The notes beneath the pieces were generated by a model that had not been told where the DNA came from, did not search any database, and saw only the letters and a program-made list of their open reading frames with translations. Positions 5,647 to 10,119 of a stretch of 10,119 bases of DNA are shown here, one piece after another. The number at the start of each line of letters is the position of its first letter. Positions within the stretch are counted from its first letter, which is position 1. The stretch is from Nitrososphaerota archaeon (GTDB lineage Archaea; Thermoproteota; Nitrososphaeria; Nitrososphaerales; JAPUIC01). Both the position numbers and the translations under genes were made by a program. Location of the stretch: contig JAPUIC010000119.1 in the NCBI GenBank assembly GCA_027297425.1, positions 1 to 10,119 on the forward strand, read 5' to 3'.

Positions 5647-6957
5647 GTGCCAGACAAACCACATCTGAATCTGGTAGTTTGCGGTCATGTTGATCATGGT
5701 AAATCCACACTGATGGGTCACTTCCTTGTTGAACAAGGAGCCGTAGACGACAGAACGATAGAAGAATATGCTAAGGAGTCAGAGAAGACGGGTTCGGGAG
5801 ATAGTTTCAAGTTTGCATGGGTAATGGACAGTCTTAAGGATGAGAGAGAGCGAGGTGTAACTATTGATCTTGCATTCCAAAGGTTCGAGACCCCGAAGTT
5901 CGTTTACACACTTATCGATGCACCAGGTCACCGAGATTTTGTCAAGAATATGATTACAGGTGCTTCCGAAGCGGATGCTTCTGTTCTTGTTGTATCAGCC
6001 AAGAAGGGAGAATCTGACGTTGGTATGGCTTCGGGAGGGCAGACTAGAGAACACGCATTCCTATTATTCACTCTTGGAGTTGGTCAACTAGTTGTCGCGA
6101 TCAACAAGATGGACGATAATACGGTAAAATATAGCAAGGAAAGGTATGAGGAAGTAAGGGCAGAAGCCGAGAGGTTAGTTAAGACTGTAGGCTTTCCGAT
6201 CGATAAGGTACAATTTGTCCCAACATCCGGATGGATAGGAGACAACTTGGTGAAGAAGAGTGAAAATATGTCATGGTATAAGGGACCGACACTGATTGAG
6301 GCGCTCGATAAGCTCATTGAACCATCCAAACCACTGGACAAACCATTACGAATCCCGATACAAGACGTGTATACTATCACAGGAGTTGGAACAGTTCCAG
6401 TTGGGCGAGTAGAGACAGGGGTAATGAAGGTTGGATCAACAGTTGTTATCGCTCCCGGTGGGGCTACCGCAGAAGTAAAGTCCATAGAAACGCACCATAC
6501 GGCGATTCAATCTGCACAAGCCGGCGACAACATCGGTTTTAACCTAAGGGGGATATCAAAAGATGATATCTCGAGAGGAGATGTGCTTGGAAGTCCCAAC
6601 GGTCCACCAACAGTCGCTAAAGAATTCATCGCTCGTATCATTGTTGTAAATCACCCTACGGCGATTGCGCCAGGCTATACGCCGGTGTTGCATGCGCATA
6701 CAGCTCAAGCTGCTGGAACTATTATAGAACTTATTTCAAAAATTGATCCTCGCACTGGACAAACTGTCGAGGACAAGCCAAAGGCTATCAAGACAGGGGA
6801 TTCTGCAGTTGTTAGGATTAAGCCACTCAAGCCTTTCTGTATCGAGGAGTTCAAGGAATATCCAGAGCTCGGTCGCTTTGCCATGAGAGATATGGGGATG
6901 ACAGTAGCTGCTGGAATCGTCAGTGAAGTAACTCAGAAGGAGACTTCAAAGAAGTAG
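5647..6957 (+). CDS. tuf: Translation elongation factor 1-alpha (aEF1A)
   Basis: This GTPase brings aminoacyl-tRNA to the ribosomal A site. In archaea it also carries pelota and aRF1, since no dedicated eRF3 or Hbs1 exists. The 436-aa product has G1 GHVDHGKS at 13-20, switch I ERERGVTIDLAF near 67-77, G3 DAPGH at 91-95, G4 NKMD at 153-156 and the G5 region PTSGW at 192-196. Domain 2 begins around 230 (PLRIPIQDVYTITGVGTVPVGRVETG). Domain 3 ends in GRFAMRDMGMTVAAGIV near the C-terminus. Translation must start at GTG 5647: a stop (TAG at 5638-5640) closes the frame just upstream and the next in-frame ATG would remove the P-loop. The N-terminus MPDKPHLNL resembles Nitrososphaeria-type sequences, though the exact lineage is uncertain. 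rpS10 follows after 51 nt without a visible promoter. Confidence 0.97.
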   Translation: MPDKPHLNLVVCGHVDHGKSTLMGHFLVEQGAVDDRTIEEYAKESEKTGSGDSFKFAWVMDSLKDERERGVTIDLAFQRFETPKFVYTLIDAPGHRDFVKNMITGASEADASVLVVSAKKGESDVGMASGGQTREHAFLLFTLGVGQLVVAINKMDDNTVKYSKERYEEVRAEAERLVKTVGFPIDKVQFVPTSGWIGDNLVKKSENMSWYKGPTLIEALDKLIEPSKPLDKPLRIPIQDVYTITGVGTVPVGRVETGVMKVGSTVVIAPGGATAEVKSIETHHTAIQSAQAGDNIGFNLRGISKDDISRGDVLGSPNGPPTVAKEFIARIIVVNHPTAIAPGYTPVLHAHTAQAAGTIIELISKIDPRTGQTVEDKPKAIKTGDSAVVRIKPLKPFCIEEFKEYPELGRFAMRDMGMTVAAGIVSEVTQKETSKK

Positions 6958-7008
6958 ACTAGTTAACCCAGATTAGGATACCAATCGATACTTTCGGATG
7001 ATGCTGAA

Positions 7009-7317
7009 ATGCCCCAACTAGCTCGGATCAAACTTACAAGCATAGATTCTTCCAAGCTGGAAGGAGTCTGCACCGAGATACGTGGTATTACAGATAAAAC
7101 TGGCGTAAGAATGAAGGGCCCTCAACCATTACCCACAAAGAAGCTTAGAATTACGACGCGGAAATCACCCTGCGGTCAAGGGACAAAGACATTCGATCGA
7201 TGGGAGATGAGGGTACATCGCAGGCTTATCGATATAGACCCAGATGATCGAACTATGAAACAGTTGATGAGGCTTAAGGTTCCTGAGGAAGTCTACATCG
7301 AGGTTTCTCTGATCTAA
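7009..7317 (+). CDS. rps10: Small ribosomal subunit protein uS10
   Basis: S10 is a head protein of the 30S subunit. The 102-aa product matches archaeal S10 throughout: ARIKLTSID at 5-13, IRGITDKTGVRMKGPQPLPTKKL at 24-46, TRKSPCGQGTKTFDRWEMRVHRRLIDI at 50-76 and VPEEVYIEVSLI at the end. The ATG at 7009 is preceded by GGATGAT (6997-7003), a weak Shine-Dalgarno with 5-nt spacing; the two upstream ATGs in that stretch are out of frame. EF-1alpha followed by S10 is the standard archaeal order. It appears to be the last gene of the str-type cluster: a short T-rich stretch (ACATTTTCT at 7320-7328) and a new promoter follow. Confidence 0.96.
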   Translation: MPQLARIKLTSIDSSKLEGVCTEIRGITDKTGVRMKGPQPLPTKKLRITTRKSPCGQGTKTFDRWEMRVHRRLIDIDPDDRTMKQLMRLKVPEEVYIEVSLI

Positions 7318-7341
7318 TCAACATTTTCTACTCCCTAAATA

Positions 7342-7348
7342 TTTAAAA
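7342..7348 (+). promoter_or_regulatory. Probable TATA box of the UbiD gene
   Basis: TTTAAAA, within the AT-rich stretch 7337-7350, is centred about 31 nt before the ATG at 7376. The predicted start near 7371 gives a leader of only about 4 nt, in keeping with the lack of a Shine-Dalgarno. This separates ubiD transcription from rpS10. Confidence 0.55.
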
Positions 7349-7375
7349 CATTATCAGAGAACGGACCTTACTAGG

Positions 7376-8860
7376 ATGTCTTCGCGCTATCGAGACCTAC
7401 GGAGCTTCTTACAGCTCTTGGAAAAAGAGGGAGAGCTCGTTAGAATCAAGACGAAAGTAAAGACAGGAGAGGAGATCGGGTCGATCATGATAGAGCTCAA
7501 CGATCGGAATGGATTGGATGCACCCTGCGTTATCTTTGAAAATGTAGCTAACTATACGATCCCCGTCGTTAAGAATGTTCTCGGTTCCTTCAGGAGGATA
7601 GCGCTAGCGTATGGATTACCCAACTGGCGAAATGCCACGAGGAAGGAGATCGTGCATTATTTAGCGCGTAAGATGGAGGAGCGTAAGGATTGGAAGAAGA
7701 GCAAGATTGTAAAGGATGCACCGTGCAAGGAGGTTAAAATTACCGGGAAGAAGGTCGACTTGAAGAAATTCCCCATATTGAAGTGGCATAGTCCAGATGG
7801 TGGTCCGTATATCACCTTCGGCGGAGTAGTTATGGGAGACAAAGAGTGGGGGCAAAACCTAGGCATATACCGGATGATGCTGCAGAATAAGAATACCACC
7901 AGCATGTTAGTCAATTTACTCCAAGACAGTGGGAAACTGGTTTCAAGAGCACGGGACAGGGGATCGGATGAGATAGACTGTGCCGTAGCGTTGGGTTTCC
8001 ACCCAGGCTTGTACATTCCCGCAGGGATCAAGATGCCCACAGTAGCAAGAAATGCGGAGTTAGAATTCGCGGGTGCCTTGACTGGACAACCAACTGAACT
8101 AGTTAAGTGCGAAACTTCAGATCTCTATGTTCCTGCTACATCGGAGATAATTCTAGAGGGGACGGTAACTACCAAGGAGACAATGGACGAAGGGCCGTTT
8201 TGCGAATGGATGGGATATGCAGAGGAGGTGAGCGTCCTGCCAATATTCAAAGTAAGATGCATTACTCATAGGAGAAATCCGCTCCTGCAATCTTGTATGT
8301 CAGTCCATACATATTCTGAGACTCAGGTAATTCAATCGCTTCAAGGAATCAACTGGTACAACCAGATGCGAAAAGCAGTCGTTGGTTTCAAGGACATGAA
8401 TATTCTACTGGAATCACGATGTTATCTCGCAGTTGTTCAAGTCCGTAAGCGCATGCCCGGCTGGGGGAAGCAAGCTTTGTACACGGTACTCTCTTCAGGC
8501 TTTGCAATGGCTACCGTCAATGTTGTTATGGTTGTAGATGAGGATGTCAATATCTACGACTGGAAGGATATCCTATTCGCGCTAGGGACGAGAGTAGATC
8601 CCGAACTAGACGTCGTAACGTTTCCAGCTGTCGCAACTAACGCCTTAAATCCTGCGGCACGTATACGAATCCCGAGAGATCCCAACTCACTTTTTACCAA
8701 CTTCGCAATGTGTTCTAAGCTGGGAATAGATGCCACTAAAAAGTCAGCAGCAGAAGTGGGTAGGAGTAGAGATACGCCCCCTGTAGCGGTGCAGGACGAG
8801 GCTATTCTACGAGAAGTACGTAAGAACTGGGATACCTACGGATTAAAGAAATATTCCTAA
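7376..8860 (+). CDS. UbiD-family prenylated-FMN-dependent decarboxylase (candidate anhydromevalonate phosphate decarboxylase)
   Basis: UbiD enzymes decarboxylate unsaturated or aromatic acids using prenylated FMN and a divalent metal. The 494-aa product matches the family along its length: GGPYITFGGVV (142-152), NLGIYRM (161-167), VALGFHPG (204-211), AELEFAGALTG (227-237), EIILEG (257-262), EGPFCEW (272-278) and DEDVNIYDWKDILFALGTRVDP late in the chain. By offset from the Fdc1 residues as I remember them, N161 and E228 fit metal ligands N168 and E233, and R166, E272 and E277 fit the catalytic R173, E277 and E282. No histidine occurs between 167 and 208, where the third ligand (H191) is expected. 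Archaeal UbiD homologues include trans-anhydromevalonate 5-phosphate decarboxylase of the modified mevalonate pathway, a reasonable but unproven role here. No UbiX or mevalonate gene is in the window. Its own promoter and convergent position suggest a single-gene unit. Confidence 0.9.
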   Translation: MSSRYRDLRSFLQLLEKEGELVRIKTKVKTGEEIGSIMIELNDRNGLDAPCVIFENVANYTIPVVKNVLGSFRRIALAYGLPNWRNATRKEIVHYLARKMEERKDWKKSKIVKDAPCKEVKITGKKVDLKKFPILKWHSPDGGPYITFGGVVMGDKEWGQNLGIYRMMLQNKNTTSMLVNLLQDSGKLVSRARDRGSDEIDCAVALGFHPGLYIPAGIKMPTVARNAELEFAGALTGQPTELVKCETSDLYVPATSEIILEGTVTTKETMDEGPFCEWMGYAEEVSVLPIFKVRCITHRRNPLLQSCMSVHTYSETQVIQSLQGINWYNQMRKAVVGFKDMNILLESRCYLAVVQVRKRMPGWGKQALYTVLSSGFAMATVNVVMVVDEDVNIYDWKDILFALGTRVDPELDVVTFPAVATNALNPAARIRIPRDPNSLFTNFAMCSKLGIDATKKSAAEVGRSRDTPPVAVQDEAILREVRKNWDTYGLKKYS

Positions 8861-9026
8861 GTTAGAACAGTCCTCTATATTATTACGGCCGTCCAGATAC
8901 GAGAATAGTATCTTCTCCGATATTGGTAGATTTATTCGGGTACTCGCCTGGATATCGGGGTTCAGGCTGTGAAGGATTTTTCTTAACCGCCAATGCTCCG
9001 CTGAGTGGTCAGGCTTGACGTGTCTC
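8861..9026. other. Convergent spacer between ubiD and the nitrilase-like gene
   Basis: The 166-bp spacer contains a small hairpin, AGATAC-GAGAATA-GTATCT (8895-8913), overlapping an alternative pairing GAGAA/TTCTC (8901-8917), and one T-run (TTTTT at 8977-8981). A 7-bp TCAGGCT repeat occurs at about 8962-8968 and 9009-9015. No gene, tRNA or C/D-box pattern is recognised. The 85-aa minus-strand frame reaching through it overlaps both neighbours and is treated as chance. Confidence 0.6.
8977..8981 (+). terminator. Possible T-run terminator of ubiD
   Basis: Five T residues on the coding strand, 116 nt after the ubiD stop, are the only T-run in the spacer. Archaeal RNA polymerase ends transcripts at such runs without a hairpin. 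It is short, so confidence is low. Confidence 0.3.
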
Positions 9027-10082
9027 CTATTTGGAGGTGAAGGTACCTTTACGCTGGAGATCCTCCACAACTTTATCAAAAATCGTATCGACCTCAGCAT
9101 GATTGCCCGGGGGTTTTCCTATGCCTAGGTTCTTCGGCCAGATTTGTTGCTTGTATATAGACTGATAGATCTCCGTCTTTAGGTATGGAATGAAGTTCAT
9201 GAACTTTGCCCTTCGTCTATGGTCCCTGAGTGCATCGACATTAATTATCCCCGCTGTGAAAGTCTCCGTACCTTGGATTGTTTGCGATAGGATCTGGCCC
9301 CTATAGTCAACGACCATCGAATTTCCTCCGTTTCCACCGCCTATAGATTGCAATGCATCGCCTCTCCTTAGCATTGTACCGTGATTAGCACAAACCATGT
9401 AACATTGATTATCTAGAGCCCGAGCTCTATTTTGAATTTCCCACTGACCTTGGGTTACCCACGGTTCTGGGTAAGCAACTCTGGTAATAATCTCGGCGCC
9501 ATTTACCGCAAGTCCCCTATATGGTTCAGGAAAACTGCCCTCCATGCAGATGGTAGTCCCTATGTTTCCTATTTCGGTACGGGCTACCGGAAAGAATGCA
9601 TCTAGTCCTTCACCAAATATTTTCACCCATTCATCATAGACATCGTGCGGTGTCGTCGAGTGTTCTCGAACCCATACTTGGTTCTTCGTGTGCTTGTGAA
9701 TAATGTTGCCGTTAGGGGCGATAATAAAAGCAATATTAAAAAAACGATCTGGGAACTCCGTCATCCTTGCCTTAGCGGTCGCAACGAGGAAGATTCCTAA
9801 TTGTTTTGCTTTTTGTGCTAATATATCCGTCTCCTCGCCAGGAATATCTATGGCCATGTTTTTGACGTAATCTAGGTGGTCCTGGTCTATGAACTCGTCC
9901 CGGAATCCCTGAAATGATGCCTCTGGAAGAACGACCAATTTTGGAGGTAATTCGATAGATGTAGTCAGGTAAGCATTGTCGATGATTCTTTCGACGTGCT
10001 TGATGTTATCTCTAAATTCATCACGTTTACGGGCTAGAGGAATGTTTGACTGTATAGCAATTCCGGTAAATTGATCTACCAT
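9027..10082 (-). CDS. Nitrilase-superfamily carbon-nitrogen hydrolase (amidase/formamidase-like)
   Basis: Nitrilase-superfamily enzymes hydrolyse amides, nitriles or carbamoyl groups through a Glu-Lys-Cys triad. The 351-aa product shows all three positions: E54 in LVVLPEASF (49-57), a lysine in IIHKHTKNQ (K130 or K133), and C179 in GTTICMEGSFPE (175-186). The usual downstream element EIQNRARALDNQCYMVCAN and a GGNSMVVDYRGQI segment follow. The C-SFPE context and long loop after the lysine recall the amidase/formamidase branch more than omega-amidase or NAD synthetase glutaminase domains, but the substrate cannot be fixed. The length, about 50-80 residues above minimal family members, fits that branch and includes a C-terminal tail rich in basic and aromatic residues. 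There is no signal peptide, so it should be cytosolic. The ATG at 10082 is six codons before the first strand. It is convergent with ubiD, and a TATA box at 10108-10115 fits a near-leaderless transcript. Confidence 0.88.
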   Translation of the reverse strand: MVDQFTGIAIQSNIPLARKRDEFRDNIKHVERIIDNAYLTTSIELPPKLVVLPEASFQGFRDEFIDQDHLDYVKNMAIDIPGEETDILAQKAKQLGIFLVATAKARMTEFPDRFFNIAFIIAPNGNIIHKHTKNQVWVREHSTTPHDVYDEWVKIFGEGLDAFFPVARTEIGNIGTTICMEGSFPEPYRGLAVNGAEIITRVAYPEPWVTQGQWEIQNRARALDNQCYMVCANHGTMLRRGDALQSIGGGNGGNSMVVDYRGQILSQTIQGTETFTAGIINVDALRDHRRRAKFMNFIPYLKTEIYQSIYKQQIWPKNLGIGKPPGNHAEVDTIFDKVVEDLQRKGTFTSK

Positions 10083-10107
10083 TAGAACTCGAGCAAATCT
10101 ACTTATG

Positions 10108-10115
10108 ATATATTC
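10108..10115 (-). promoter_or_regulatory. Probable TATA box of the nitrilase-like gene
   Basis: GAATATAT on the minus strand is centred about 29 nt before the ATG at 10082, placing the transcription start only a few bases from the start codon. No Shine-Dalgarno is present in the 37 nt available, which agrees with leaderless translation. The window ends 4 nt beyond the box, so a BRE cannot be judged. Confidence 0.5.
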
Positions 10116-10119
10116 TTAT

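Noticed and set aside
8861..9026. Possible C/D-box sRNA or tRNA in the convergent spacer
   Set aside because: CTGA-like D boxes occur, but no RTGATGA C box at proper spacing and no cloverleaf or T-loop consensus was found.
8843..9100. 85-aa minus-strand open frame across the ubiD/nitrilase spacer
   Set aside because: It overlaps the ends of two solid genes, has no ribosome binding site or TATA box at the right distance, and its sequence is unlike a folded protein.
7376..10082. UbiD plus nitrilase-like hydrolase as a catabolic cluster
   Set aside because: The genes are convergent with separate promoters, no transporter, UbiX or regulator accompanies them, and neither substrate is known.
1..10119. 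CRISPR array, insertion sequence, prophage or defence island
   Set aside because: No regularly spaced repeats, terminal inverted repeats, transposase, integrase or nuclease-type genes; nearly all genes are conserved core genes.

Overview
The window is archaeal chromosome, about 10.1 kb of mostly conserved information-processing genes. The evidence is the set of archaeal/eukaryal-type proteins: pelota, archaeal DnaG, archaeal S12, S7 and S10, EF-1alpha, archaeal/eukaryal TrpRS and a COG1019-type pantetheine-phosphate adenylyltransferase. TATA boxes lie about 25-30 nt upstream of several start codons, as in leaderless archaeal genes. EF-1alpha starts MPDKPHLNL and EF-2 is absent between S7 and EF-1alpha. 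This points to the Thermoproteota/Nitrososphaeria/Bathyarchaeia side rather than Euryarchaeota, but I cannot name a genus.

Layout. 1-393 (+): C-terminal part of an unassigned archaeal protein. 409-894 (+): pantetheine-phosphate adenylyltransferase for CoA synthesis. 957-2093 (+): tryptophanyl-tRNA synthetase. Convergent to it and only 8 nt away, 2102-3163 (-) is pelota, preceded on the same strand by archaeal dnaG (3201-4361, -). A 179-bp divergent control region (4362-4540) separates dnaG from a str-type cluster on the + strand: rpS12 (4541-4969), rpS7 (4969-5568), EF-1alpha (5647-6957, GTG start) and rpS10 (7009-7317). Next come a UbiD-family decarboxylase under its own promoter (7376-8860, +), a 166-bp convergent spacer, and a nitrilase-superfamily amidohydrolase (9027-10082, -).

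How the genes work together. S12, S7, EF-1alpha and S10 supply the decoding centre and the aa-tRNA delivery factor. Pelota rescues stalled ribosomes, and archaeal DnaG is a known subunit of the archaeal exosome, so the - strand pair looks like an RNA quality-control unit transcribed away from the ribosomal genes. The two + strand genes at the left are nucleotidyl-transfer enzymes of the HIGH superfamily. UbiD could belong to the archaeal modified mevalonate pathway, but this is inference.

I found no CRISPR array, mobile element, tRNA or rRNA gene, or defence system, and nothing that looks like an undescribed multi-gene system. The most interesting signals are regulatory. A 15-bp odd palindrome (AAAGGGTCACCCTTT) abuts and overlaps the rpS12 TATA box. 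A GCTGAGYAG element sits at nearly the same distance upstream of the rpS12 and EF-1alpha TATA boxes. The UbiD protein also appears to lack a histidine where the family normally has a metal ligand.
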